A DNA stretch of 64,000 bases from Moringa oleifera (taxonomy: Eukaryota > Streptophyta > Magnoliopsida > Brassicales > Moringaceae): the NCBI GenBank assembly GCA_021397835.1, contig JAJFZO010000471.1:28501-92500 (forward strand). Direction: 5' to 3'. The position numbers were made by a program, and so were the translations under genes. Of this stretch, positions 1-12,376 are shown piece by piece. Every line of letters starts with the position of its first letter. Within the stretch, counting starts at the first letter, position 1. Under the pieces are notes generated by a model that did not search any database, was not told where the DNA came from, and was given only the letters and a program-made list of their open reading frames with translations.

Positions 1-785
1 TTGTGTCGCCACATCCCAGCTTATTATCCCATGATTTTTCTCATTTCGCTGCCCACTTTTTTCCCACCGATGAGGCCTTGGCAGCAGGGTGTCACGCCTT
101 GCCCTGGCTTGCCGTGTGGCTCACTCATTGTTAACGGCCGACGATCGTGTCGTCGATCGCACTACGCAAGGAGACCGCCAAGGAAAGCCTGGGCGTCGGG
201 ATCCAGCCCCGCGTTCGCCACCTCGAGGGCCTGCGACGAAGCACTCTGCATGCTCAAAATCCCCCCAGCGATTTGGCCCTCGCGTAGCATGCGTCATCAT
301 TAGCTTTGCCGCCCACACCGTCGAGCTTGTGTCACCACATCCCAGCTTATTATCCCATGATTTTTCTCATTTCGCTGCCCACCATTTTCCCACCGATGAG
401 GCCTTGGCAGCAAGGTGTCACGCCTTGCCCTGGCTGGCCGTGTGGCTCACTCGTTGCTAACGGTCGACGATCGCACTGCGCAACGAGTCCGCCAAGGAAA
501 GCCTGGGTGTCGGGATCCAGCCCCGCATTCGCCACCTCGAGGGCCTGCAACGAAGCACTCTGCATGCTCAAAATCCCCCCAGCGATTTGGCCTTCGCGTA
601 GCATGCGTCATCATTAGCTTCGCGGCCCACACCGTCGAGTTTGTCTATCCACATCCCAGCTCATTATCCCACGATTTCTCTCATTTCGTTGCCCACGTTT
701 TTCCCACCGATGAGGCCTTGGCAGCAGGGCCTCACGCCTTGCCCTGGCTGGCCGTGTGGCTCACTCATTGCTAACGGCCGACGAT
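1..785. repeat. Higher-order duplication, copy 1 (offset 8163 bp, 25 monomers)
   Basis: This stretch matches 8164-8948 almost base for base. One difference I noted is at about position 57 (CTTTTTT against CCTTTTT). It includes a monomer with a 12-bp deletion. The match ends where this copy has TCCTGTCGCGG and the other has TCGTGCCGTTG. A third, slightly more diverged copy of most of this block lies at about 11738-12370. Confidence 0.9.
337..650. repeat. Short monomer (314 bp) with a 12-bp deletion, copy 1
   Basis: In the usual monomer CGATCG occurs twice, separated by TGTCGT. Here one CGATCG and the TGTCGT between are missing, so CGACGATCG runs straight into CACTGCGC. The period to the next monomer is 314 bp, which is 326 minus 12. 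Confidence 0.92.
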
Positions 786-996
786 CCTGTCGCGGATCGC
801 GGTGAGTAACGAGTCCGCCGAGGCAAGCCAGGGCGTCGGGATGCAGCCCCGCATCCGCCACCTCGAGGGCCTGCGACGAAGTACTCCGCAGGCTCAAAAT
901 CCCCCCAGCGATTTGGCCCTCGCGTAGCATGCATCATCAATAGCTTCACCGCCCACACCGTCGAGCTTGTGTAGCCACATCCCAGCTTATTATCCC

Positions 997-2562
997 ATGA
1001 TTTTTCTCATTTTGTTGCCCACATTTTTTCCACCGATGAGGCCTTGGCAGCAGGGTGTCACGCCTTGCCCTGGTTGGCCGTGTGGCTCACTCATTGTTAA
1101 CGGCCGACGATCGTGTCGTCGATCGCACTGCGCAACGAGTCCGCCAAGGAAAGCCTGGGCGTCGGGATCCAGCCCCGCATCCGCCACCTCGAGGGCCTGA
1201 AACGAAGCACTCTGCATGCTCAAAATCCCCCCAGCGATTTGGCCTTCACTTAGCATGCATCATCATTAGCTTCGCGGCCCACACTGTCGAGTTTATCTAG
1301 CCACATCCCAGCTCATTATCCCACGATTTCTCTCCTTTCGTTGCCCACATTTTTCCCACCGATGAGACCTTGGCAGCAGGGGTGTCACGCCTTGCCATGG
1401 CTGGCCGTGTGGCTCCCTCATTGCTAACGGCCGACGATCGTGTCGTCGATCGCGCTGCGCAATGAGTCCACCTAGGCAAGCCTGGGCGTCGGGATCCAGC
1501 CCCGCATTAGTCACCTCGAGGGCCTGCGACGAAGCACTCGGCATGCTCAAAATCCCACCAGCGATTTGGCCTTCGCGTAGCATGCATCATCGTTAGCTTC
1601 GCCACCAACACCGTCGAGTTTGTCTAGCCACATCCCAGCTTATTATCCCACGATTTTTCTCATTTTGTTGCCCACGTTTTTCCCACCGATGAGGCCTTGG
1701 CAACAGGGGTGTCACGCCTTGCCCAGGTTGGTCGTGTGGCTCACTCATTGCTAATGGCTGACGATGATGTCATCGAACGCGATGCGCAACGAGTTCGCCA
1801 AGGCAAGCTTGGGCATCAGGATGCAGCCCTGCATCCGCCGCCTCGAGGGCCTGCGACGAAGCACTCCGCATGCTCAAAATCCCCCCAGCGATTTGGACCT
1901 CGCGTAGCATCCATCATCATTATCTTCGCTACCCACTCCATCGAGCTTGTGTAGCCACATCCCAGCTCATTATCCCACGATTTCTCTCATTTCATTGCCC
2001 ACGTTTTTCCCACCGATGAGGCCTTGGCAGCCGGGTCTCATGCCTAGCCCTGGCTGGCCGTGCGGCTTACTCATTGCTAACGGCCGACGATCGTGTCGTT
2101 GATCGCGGTGCACAACGAGTCCGCCGAGGCAAGCCAGGGCGTCGGGATCCAGCCCCGCATCCGCCACCTCGAGGGCCTGCGAAGAAGCACTCTACATGCT
2201 CAAAATCCCCCCAGCGATTTGGCCCTCGCGTAGCATGCGTCATCATTAGCTTTGCCGCCCATACCGTCGAGCTTGTGTAGCCACTTCCTAGCTTATTATC
2301 CCATGATTGTTCTCATTTCGTTGCCCACCTTTTTCCCACCGATGAGGCCTTGGTAGCAGGGTGTCACGCCTTACCCTAGCTGGCCGTGTGGCTCCCTCAC
2401 TGCTAACGGTCGACGATCGTGTCGTTGATCGCACTGCGCAACGAGTCCGCCAAGGAAAGCCTGCGCGTCAGGATCCAGCCCCGCATCCGCCACCTTGAGG
2501 GCCTGAGACGAAGCACTCTGCATGCTCAAAATACCCCCAGCGATTTGGCCTTCGCGTAGCAT
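997..2562. repeat. Higher-order duplication, copy 1 (offset 2304 bp, 7 monomers)
   Basis: It matches 3301-4866. Shared rare features are CACATTTTTTCCACC, TGAGTCCACCTAGG, GATGATGTCATCGAAC and the TTGGTAGCAGGG monomer. The match is lost after the GCGTAGCATGCAT near the end. Confidence 0.88.
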
Positions 2563-3300
2563 GCATGCATCATCGTTAGCTTCGCCACCAACACAGTCGA
2601 GTTTGTCTATGCCACATCCTAGCTTTTTTATCCCACGATTTTTCTCCATTTCGTTACCCCCACGTTTTTCCCACCGGATGAGCCTTGGATGCAGGGTCGC
2701 ACCGCCTTGGCCCTGGCCTGGCCGTTTGGCTCACTCATTGCTAAACGGCCGACGATCCTGTCGTGGATCGCGGTGTGTAACGGTCTCGTCGGGCAAGCAG
2801 GGACGTCGGATCCAGCCCCGCATCCGCCACCGCTCGAGGGCTTGCGACGAAGTACTCCGCAAGCTCAAATCCCCCCAGCGATTTGGCCCTCGCGTAGCAT
2901 GCATCATCATTAGCTTCACCGCCCACACCGTCGAGCTTGTGTAGCCACATCCCAGCTTATTATCCCGTGATTTTTCTCATTTCGTTGCCTACATTTTTCC
3001 CACCGATGAGGCCTTGGCAGCAGGGTGTCACGCCTTGCCCTGGTTGGCCGTGTGGCTCACTCATTGTTAACGATCGACGATCGTGTCGTCCATAGCATTG
3101 CGCAACGAGTCCGCCAAGGAAAGCCTGGGCGTCGGGATCCAGCCCCGCATTCGCCACCTCGAGGGCCTACAACGAAGCACTCTGCATGCTCAAAATCCCC
3201 CCAGCGATTTGGCCTTCGCGTAGCATGCATCTACCCCCATTAGCTTTCCGGGGGGCCCACACCGTCGAGTTTATCTAGCCACAATCCCAGCTCTTATCCC
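2563..3300. other. Indel-rich stretch of the array, probably low-quality sequence
   Basis: Three successive monomers measure 331, 333 and 334 bp because of many small insertions: a doubled GCAT near 2560, TACCCCCACG, CACCGGATGAG, GCTAAACGG, CTACCCCCATTAG, TTTCCGGGGGGCCC and ACAATCCC. Most change the length of a base run by one or two. The rare marker TCCTGTCG followed by GTACTCCGCA shows that this monomer is a noisy relative of 651-976. Confidence 0.7.
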
Positions 3301-4866
3301 ATGATTTTTCTCATTTCGTTGCCCACATTTTTTCCACCGATGAGGCCTTGGCAGCAGGGTGTCACGCCTTGCCCTGGTTGGCCGTGTGGCTCACTCATTG
3401 TTAACGGCCGACGATCGGGTCGTCGATCGCACTGCGCAATGAGTCCGCCAAGGAAAGCCTGGGCGTCGAGATCCAGCCCCGCATCCGCCACCTCGAGGGC
3501 CTGAAACGAAGCACTATGCATGCTCAAAATCCCCCCAGCGATTTGGCCTTCACTTAGCATGCATCATCATTAGCTTCGCGGCCCACACCGTCGAGTTTAT
3601 CTAGCCACATCCCAGCTCATTATCCCACGATTTCTCTCCTTTCGTTGCCCACATTTTTCCCACCGATGAGACCTTGGCAGCAGGGGTGTCACGCCTTGCC
3701 GGGGCTGGCCGTGTGGCTCCCTCATTGCTAACGGCCGACGATCGTGTCGTCGATCGCGCTGCGCAATGAGTCCACCTAGGCAAGCCTGGGCGTCGGGATC
3801 CAGCCCCGCATTAGTCACCTCGAGGGCCTGCGACGAAGCACTCGGCATGCTCAAAATCCCACCAGCGATTTGGCCTTCGCGTAGCATGCATCATCGTTAG
3901 CTTCGCCACCAACACCGTCGAGTTTGTCTAGCCACATCCCAGCTTATTATCCCACGATTTTTCTCAATTTGTTGCCCACGTTTTTCACACCGATGAGGCC
4001 TTGGCAACAGGGGTGTCACGCCTTGCCCAGGTTGGTCGTGTGGCTCACTCATTGCTAATGGCTGACGATGATGTCATCGAACGCGATGCGCAACGAGTTC
4101 GCCAAGGCAAGCTTGGGCATCAGGATGCAGCCCTGCATCCGCCGCCTCGAGGGCCTGCGACGAAGCACTCCGCATGCTCAAAATCCCCCCAGCGATTTGG
4201 ACCTCGCGTAGCATCCATCATCATTATCTTCGCTACCCACTCCATCGAGCTTGTGTAGCCACATCCCAGCTCATTATCCCACGATTTCTCTCATTTCATT
4301 GCCCACGTGTTTCCCACCGATGAGGCCTTGGCAGCCGGGTCTCATGCCTAGCCCTGGCTGGCCGTGCGGCTTACTCATTGCTAATGGCCGACAATCGTGT
4401 CGTTGATCGCGGTGCACAACGAGTCCGCCGAGGCAAGCCAGGACGTCGGGATCCAGCCCCGCATCCGCCACCTCGAGGGCCTGCGAAGAAGCACTCTGCA
4501 TGCTCAAAATCCCCCCAGCGATTTGGCCCTCGCGTAGCATGCGTCATCATTAGCTTTGCCGCCCATACCGTCGAGCTTGTGTAGCCACTTCCCAGCTTTT
4601 TATCCCATGATTGTTCTCATTTCGTTGCCCACCTTTTTCCCACCGATGAGGCCTTGGTAGCAGGGTGTCACGCCTTACCCTGGCTGGCCGTGTGGCTCCC
4701 TCACTGCTAACGGTCGACGATCGTGTCGTCGATCGCACTGCGCAACGAGTCCGCCAAGGAAAGCCTGTGCGTCGGGATCCAGCCCCGCATCCGCCACCTT
4801 GAGGGCCTGAGACGAAGCACTCTGCATGCTCTAAATACCCCCAGCGATTTGGCCTTCGCGTAGCAT
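3301..4866. repeat. Higher-order duplication, copy 2 of 997-2562
   Basis: It matches 997-2562 at an offset of 2304 bp with scattered substitutions. The stretch between the two copies, 2563-3300, is the indel-rich region described separately. Confidence 0.88.
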
Positions 4867-5520
4867 GCATCATCATTAGCTTCACGGCCCACACCATTGA
4901 GTTTGTCTAGCCACATCCCAGCTCATTATCCCACGATTTTTCTCATTTCGTTGCCCATGTTTTTCCCACCGATGAGGCCTTGGCAGCAGGGGTGTCACGC
5001 CTTGCCATGGCTAGTCGTGTGGCTCCCTCATTGCTAACGGTCGACGATCCTGTTGACGATCGCGCTGCGCAACGAGTCCGCCTAGGCAAGCCCAGGTGTC
5101 GGGATCTAGCCCCGCATCCGCCACCTCGAGGGCCTGCGACAAAGCACTTCCCATGCTCAAAATCTGCCCAGCGATTTGGCCCTCGCGTAGCATGCATCAT
5201 CGTTAGCTTCGCCACCAACACAGTCGAGTTTGTCTAGCCACATCCCAGCTTATTATCCCATGATTTTTCTCATTTCGTTGCCCACGTTTTTCCCACCGAT
5301 GAGGCCTTGGCAGCAGGGTGTCACGCCTTGCCCTAGCTGGCCGTATGGCTCACTCATTGCTAGCGGCCAACGATCGTGTCGTTGATCGCGGTGCACAACG
5401 AGTCCGCCGAGGCAAGCCAGGGCGTCGGGATCCAGCCCCGCATCCGCTACCTCGAGGGCCTGCGACGAAGCACTCCGCATGCTCAAAATCCCCCCAGCGA
5501 TTTGGCCCTCGCATAGCATG

Positions 5521-8500
5521 CGTCATCATTAGCTTCGCCGCCAACACCGTCGAGCTTGTGTCGCCACATCCCAGTTTATTATCCCATGATTTTTCTCATT
5601 TCGCTGCCCACCTTTTTTCCACCGATGAGGCCTTGGCAGCAGGGTGTCTCGCCTTGCCCTGGCTGACCATGTGGCTCACTCATTGCTAACGGTCGACGAT
5701 CGTGTCGTCGATCGCACTGCTTAACGAGTCCGCCAAGGAAAGCCTGGGCGTCGGGATCCATCCCCGCATCCGCCACCTCGAGGGCCTGCGACGAAGCACT
5801 GTGCATGCTCAAAAGCCCCTCAGCGATTTGGACCTCGCGTAGCATCCATCATCATTATCTTCGCTACCCACTCCATCGAGCTTGTGTAGCCACATCCCAG
5901 CTCATTATCCCACGATTTCTCTCATTTTGTTGCCCACGTTTTTCCCACCGACGAGGCCTTGGCAGCAGGGCCTCACGCCTTGCCCAGGCTGGCCGTGTGG
6001 CTCACTCATTGCTAACGGCCGATGATCGTGTCGTTGATCGCGGTGCACAACAAGTCCGCCGAGGCAAGCCTGGGCGTCTGGATCCAGCCCCGCATCTGCC
6101 ACCTCGAGGGCCTGCGACAAAGCACTCCGCATGCACAAAATCCCCCCAGCGATTTGGCCCTCGCATAGCATGCGTCATCATTAGCTTCGCCGCCCACACC
6201 GTCGAGTTTGAGTAGCCACATCCCAGCTTATTATCCCACGATTTTTCCCATTTCGTTGCCCACGTTTTTCCCACCGATGAGGCCTTGGCAGCAGGGTCTC
6301 ACCCCTTGCCCTGGCTAGCCGTGTGGCTCACTCATTGCTAACGGCCGAAGATCGTGTCGTTGATCGCGGTTCACAACGAGTCCACCGAGGCAAGCCAGGG
6401 CATCGGGATCCAGCCCCGCATCTGCCACATCGAGGGCCTGCGACGAAGCCCTCCGCATGCTCAACATCCCCCCAGCGATTTGGCCCTCGCGTAGCATGCG
6501 TCATCATTACCTTCGCCGCCCACATCGTCGAGCTTGTGTAGCCACATCCCAGCTTATTATCCCATGATTTTTCTCATTTCGTTGCCCACCTTTTTCCCAC
6601 CGATGAGGCCTTGGCAGCAGGGTGTCACGCCTTGCCCTGGCTGGCCGTATGGCTCACTCATTGCTAACGGTCGACGATCGTGTCGTCAATCGCTCTGCGC
6701 AATGAGTCCGCCAAGGAAAGCCTGGGCGTCGGGATCCAGCCCCGCATCCGCCACCTCGAGGGCCTGCGATGAAGCACTCTGCATGCTCAAAATCCCCCCA
6801 GTGATTTGGCCTTCGCGTAGCATGCATCATCATTAGCTTCGCGGCCCACACCGTCGAGTTTGTGTAGCCACATCCCAGCTTATTATCCCATGATTTTTCT
6901 CATTTCGTTGCCAACCTTTTTCCCACCGATGAGGCCTTGGCAGCAGGGTGTCACGCCTTGCCCTGGCTGGCTGTATGGCTCACTCATTGCTAACGGCCGA
7001 CGATCGTGTCGTCAATCGCACTGCGCAATGAGTCTGCCAAGGAAGGCCTCGGCGTCGGGATCCAGCCCCGCATCCGCCACCTCGAGGGCCTGCGACGAAG
7101 CACTCTGCATTCTCAAAATCCCCCCAGTGATTTGGCCTTTGCGTAGCATGCATCATCATTAGCTTCGCGGCCCACACCGTCGAGTTTGTCTAGCCACATC
7201 CCAGCTCATTATCCCACGATTTCTCTCATTTTGTTGCCCACGTTTTTCCCACCGATGAGGCCTTAGCAGCAGGGTGTCACGCCTTGCCCTGGCTGGCCGT
7301 GTGGCTCACTCATTGCTAGCGGTCGACGATCGTGTCGTTGATCGCGGTGCACAACGAGTCCGTCGAGGCAAGCCAGGGTGTCGGGATCCAGCCCCGCATC
7401 CGGCACCCCGAGGGCCTGCGACGAAGCACTCTGCATGCTCAAAATCCCCCCAGCGATTTGGCCCTCGCGTAGCATGCGTCATCATTAGCTTTGCCGCCCA
7501 TACCGTCGAGCTTGTGTCACCACATCCCAGCTTATAATCTCATGATTTTTCTCATTTCGCTGCCCACCTTTTTCCCACCGATGAGGCCTTGGTAGCAGGG
7601 TGTCACGCCTTGCCCTGGCTGGCCGTGTAGCTCACTCATTGTTAACGGCCGACGATCATGTCGTCGATCGCACTGCGCAACGAGTCTGCCAAGGAAAGCC
7701 TGGGCGTCGGGATCTAGCCCTGCATCCGCCACCTCGAGGGCCTGCGACGAAGCACTCTGCATGCTCAAAATCCCCCCAGCGATTTGGCCTTCGCGTAGCA
7801 TGCATCATCATTAGCTTCGCGGCCCACACCGTCGAATTTGTCTAGCCACATCCCAGCTCATTATCCCACGATTTCTCTCATTTCGCTGCCCACGTTTTTC
7901 CCACCGATGAGGCCTTGGCAGCAGGGCCTCACGCCTTGCCTTGGCTGGCCGTGTGGCTCACTCATTGCTAGCGGTCGACGATCGTGTCGTTGATCGCGGT
8001 GCACAACGAGTCCGTCGAGGCAAGCCAGGGTGTCGGGATCCAGCCCCGCATCTAGCACCCCGAGGGCCTGCGACAAAGCACTTTGCATGCTCAAAATCCC
8101 CCCAGCGATTTGGCCCTCGCGTAGCATGCGTCATCATTAGCTTTGCCGCCCACACCGTCGAGCTTGTGTCGCCACATCCCAGCTTATTATCCCATGATTT
8201 TTCTCATTTCGCTGCCCACCTTTTTCCCACCGATGAGGCCTTGGCAGCAGGGTGTCACGCCTTGCCCTGGCTTGCCGTGTGGCTCACTCATTGTTAACGG
8301 CCGACGATCGTGTCGTCGATCGCACTACGCAAGGAGACCGCCAAGGAAAGCCTGGGCGTCGGGATCCAGCCCCGCGTTCGCCACCTCGAGGGCCTGCGAC
8401 GAAGCACTCTGCATGCTCAAAATCCCCCCAGCGATTTGGCCCTCGCGTAGCATGCGTCATCATTAGCTTTGCCGCCCACACCGTCGAGCTTGTGTCACCA

Positions 8501-8802
8501 CATCCCAGCTTATTATCCCATGATTTTTCTCATTTCGCTGCCCACCATTTTCCCACCGATGAGGCCTTGGCAGCAAGGTGTCACGCCTTGCCCTGGCTGG
8601 CCGTGTGGCTCACTCGTTGCTAACGGTCGACGATCGCACTGCGCAACGAGTCCGCCAAGGAAAGCCTGGGTGTCGGGATCCAGCCCCGCATTCGCCACCT
8701 CGAGGGCCTGCAACGAAGCACTCTGCATGCTCAAAATCCCCCCAGCGATTTGGCCTTCGCGTAGCATGCGTCATCATTAGCTTCGCGGCCCACACCGTCG
8801 AG
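5521..8802. repeat. Higher-order duplication, copy 1 (offset 3574 bp, 11 monomers)
   Basis: About ten monomers recur in the same order at 9095-12376. Shared rare states include CACTGCTTAACGAG, GGCCGAAGATCG followed by ACATCGAGG, GCATTCTCAAAATC, the GGCACCCCGAGG monomers and the 12-bp deletion. The two copies abut, so this is a tandem duplication of the block. Confidence 0.92.
7490..8460. repeat. Higher-order duplication, copy 1 (offset 5661 bp)
   Basis: It matches about 13151-14121. The first monomer shares the uncommon TTATAATCTCATG, TTGGTAGCAGGG and GATCATGTCGTCG states. Similarity falls in the last monomer. Confidence 0.8.
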
Positions 8803-8948
8803 TTTGTCTATCCACATCCCAGCTCATTATCCCACGATTTCTCTCATTTCGTTGCCCACGTTTTTCCCACCGATGAGGCCTTGGCAGCAGGGCCTCACGC
8901 CTTGCCCTGGCTGGCCGTGTGGCTCACTCATTGCTAACGGCCGACGAT
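8164..8948. repeat. Higher-order duplication, copy 2 of 1-785
   Basis: It matches 1-785 at an offset of 8163 bp. Its left part lies inside the larger 5521-8802 block, so two exchange events of different length overlap here. Confidence 0.9.
8500..8813. repeat. Short monomer (314 bp) with the same 12-bp deletion, copy 2
   Basis: It has the same deletion and flanks as 337-650, at an offset of exactly 8163 bp. The join lies near 8630. Confidence 0.92.
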
Positions 8949-10644
8949 CGTGCCGTTGATCATGGTGCACAACGAGTCTGCCGAGGCAAGCCTGGGCATC
9001 TGGATCCAGCCTCGCATCCGCCACCTCGAGGGCCTACGACGAAGTACTCCGCATGCTCAAAATCCCCCCAGCGATTTGGCCCTTGCATAGCATGCGTCAT
9101 CATTAGCTTCGCCGCCCACACCGTCGAGCTTGTGTCGCCACATCCCAGTTTATTATCCCATGATTTTTCTCATTTCGCTGCCCACCTTTTTCCCACCGAT
9201 GAGGCCTTGGCAGTAGGGTGTCTCGCCTTGCCCTGGCTGACCATGTGGCTCACTCATTGCTAACGGTCGACGATCGTGTCGTCGATCGCACTGCTTAACG
9301 AGTCCGCCAAGGAAAGCCTGGGCGTCGGGATCCATCCCCGCATCCGCCACCTCGAGGGCCTGCGACGAAGCACTGTGCATGCTCAAAAGCCCCCCAGCGA
9401 TTTGGCCTTCGCGTAGCATGCATCATCATTAGCTTCGCGGCCCACACCGTCGAGTTTGTCTTGCCACATCCCAGCTCATTATCCCACGATTTCTCTCATT
9501 TCGTTGCCCACGTTTTTCCCACCGATGAGGCCTTGGCAGCAGGGCCTCACGCCTTGCCCTGGCTGGCCGTGTGGCTCACTCATTGCTAACGGCCGACGAT
9601 CATGTCGTTGATCGCGGTGCACAACGAGTCCGCCGAGGCAAGCCTGGGCGTCTGGATCCAGCCCCGCATCTGCCACCTCGAGGGCCTGCGACGAAGCACT
9701 CCGCATGCACAAAATCCCCCCAGCGATTTGGCCCTCGCATAGCATGCGTCATCATTAGCTTCGCCGCCCACACCGTCGAGTTTGTGTAGCCACATCCCAG
9801 CTTATTATACCACGATTTTTCTCATTTCGTTGCCCACGTTTTTCCCACCGATGAGGCCTTGGCAGCAGGGTCTCACCCCTTGCCCTGGCTAGCCGTGTGG
9901 CTCACTCATTGCTAACGGCCGAAGATCGTGTCATTGATCACGGTTCACAACGAGTCCACTGAGGCAAGCCAAGGCATCGGGATCCAGCCCCGCATCTGCC
10001 ACATCGAGGGCCTGCGACGAAGCCCTCCACATGCTCAACATCCCCCCAGCGATTTGGCCCTCGCGTAGCATGCGTCATCATTACCTTCGCCGCCCACATT
10101 GTCGAGCTTGTGTAGCCACATCCCAGCATATTATCCCATGATTTTTCTCATTTCGTTGCCCACCTTTTTTCCACCGATGAGGCCTTGGCAGCAGGGTGTC
10201 ACGCCTTGCCCTGGCTGGCCGTATGGCTCACTCATTGCTAATGGCCGACGATCGTGTCGTCAATCGCACTGCGCAATGAGTCCGCCAAGGAAAGCCTGGG
10301 CGTCGGGATCCAGCCCCGCATCCGCCACCTCGAGGGCCTGCGACGAAGCACTCTGCATGCTCAAAATCCCCCCAGTGATTTGGCCTTCTCGTAGCATGCA
10401 TCATCGTTAGCTTCGCGGCCCACACCGTCGAGTTTGTGTAGCCACATCCCAGCTTATTATCCCATGATTTTTCTCATTTCGTTGCCCACCTTTTTCCCAC
10501 CGATGAGGCCTTGGCAGCAGGGTGTCACGCCTTGCCCTGGCTGGCCGTATGGCTCACTCATTGCTAACGGCCGACGATCGTGTCGTCAATCGCACTGCGC
10601 AATGAGTCCGCCAAGGAAGGCCTCGGCGTCGGGATCCAGCCCCG

Positions 10645-10830
10645 CATCCGCCCCTCGAGGGCCTGCGACGAAGCACTCTGCATTCTCAAAATCCCCCCAT
10701 GATTTGGCCTTTGCGTAGCATGCATCATCATTAGCTTCGGCGGCCCACACCGTCGAGTTTGTCTAGCCACATCCCAGCTCATTATCCCACGATTTCTCTC
10801 ATTTTGTTGCCCACGTTTTTTCCCACCGAT
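10645..10830. other. Local cluster of single-base indels within the 11-monomer duplication
   Basis: Compared with its partner at about 7071-7256, this stretch loses a base in CGCCCCTCGAGG and in CCCCCCATGATTTGG and gains one in CTTCGGCGGCCC and in CACGTTTTTTCCC. The gains and losses cancel, so the offset stays 3574. Four indels in under 200 bp inside otherwise matching blocks suggests sequence error. Confidence 0.6.
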
Positions 10831-12073
10831 GAGGCCTTAGCAGCAGGGTGTCACGCCTTGCCCTGGCTGGCCGTGTGGCTCACTCATTGCTAGCGGTCGA
10901 CGATCGTGTCGTTGATCGCGGTGCACAACGAGTCCGTCGAGGCAAGCCAGGGTGTCGGGATCCAGCCCCGCATCCGGCACCCCGAGGGCCTGCGACGAAG
11001 CACTCTGCATGCTCAAAATCCCCCCAGCGATTTGGCCCTCGCGTAGCATGCGTCATCATTAGCTTTGCCGCCCATACCGTCGAGCTTGTGTCACCACATC
11101 CCAGCTTATTATCCCATGATTTTTCTCATATTGCTGCCCACCTTTTTCCTACCGATGAGGCCTTGGCAGCAGGGTGTCACGCCTTGCCCTGGCTGGCCGT
11201 GTAGCTCACTCATTGTTAACGGCTGATGATCGTGTCGTCGATCGCACTGCGCAACGAGTCCGCCAAGGAAAGCCTGGGCGTCGGGATCCAGCCCTGCATC
11301 CGCCACCTCGAGGGCCTGCGACGAAGCACTCTGCATGCTCAAAATCCCCCCAGCGATTTGGCCTTCGCGTAGCATGCATCATCATTAGCTTCGCGGCCCA
11401 CACCGTCGAGTTTGTCTAGCCACATCCCAGCTCATTATCCCACGATTTCTCTCATTTCGCTGCCCACATTTTTCCCACCGATGAGGCCTTGGCAGCAGGG
11501 CCTCACGCCTTGCCTTGGCTGGCCGTATGGCTCACTCATTGCTAGCGGTCGACGATCGTGTCGTTGATCGCGGTGCACAACGAGTCCGTCCAGGCAAGCC
11601 AGGGTGTCGGGATCCAGCCCCGCATCTGGCACCCCGAGGGCCTGCGACAAAGCACTTTGCATGCTCAAAATCCCCCCAGCGATTTGGCCCTCGCGTAGCA
11701 TGCGTCATCATTAGCTTTGCCGCCCACACCGTCGAGCTTGTGTCACCACATCCCAGGTTATTATCCCATAATTTTTCTCATTTCGCTGCCCACCTTTTTC
11801 CCACCGATGAGGCCTTGGCAGCAGGGTGTCACGCCTTGCCCTGGCTGGCCGTGTAGCTCACTCGTTGTTAACGGCCGACGATCGTGTCGTCGATCGCACT
11901 GCGCAACGAGTCCGCCAAGGAAAGCCTGGGCGTCGGGATCCAGCCCTGCATCCGCCACCTCGAGGGTCTGCGATGAAGCACTCTGCATGCTCAAAATCCC
12001 CCCAGCGATTTGGCCCTCGCGTAGCATGCGTCATCATTAGCTTTGCCGCCCACACCGTCGAGCTTGTGTCACC

Positions 12074-12376
12074 ACATCCCAGCTTATTATCCCATGATTT
12101 TTCTCATTTCGCTGCCCACCATTTTCCCACCGATGAGGCCTTGGCAGCAGGGTGTCACGCCTTGCCCTGGTTGGCCGTGTGGCTCACTCGTTGCTAACGG
12201 TCGACGATCGCACTGCGCAACGAGTCCGCCAAGGAAAGCCTGGGCGTCGGGATCCAGCCCCGCATTCGCCACCTCGAGGGCCTGCGACGAAGCACTCTGC
12301 ATGCTCAAAATCCCCCCAGCGATTTGGCCTTCGCGTAGCATGCGTCATCATTAGCTTCGCGGCCCACACCGTCGAG
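12074..12376. repeat. 12-bp-deleted monomer, copy 3, ending at a truncation join
   Basis: It is the 3574-bp-offset copy of 8500-8802 and carries the same 12-bp deletion near 12204. At 12376, after CACACCGTCGAG, it leaves the normal monomer and enters the 143-bp partial monomer. Confidence 0.9.

Larger units (their letters stand above)
9095..12376. repeat. Higher-order duplication, copy 2 of 5521-8802
   Basis: It matches at an offset of 3574 bp over its length. At its right end a 143-bp partial monomer intervenes, after which the match resumes at an offset of 3717 (8803 onward to 12520 onward) and fades near 12840. Confidence 0.92.
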
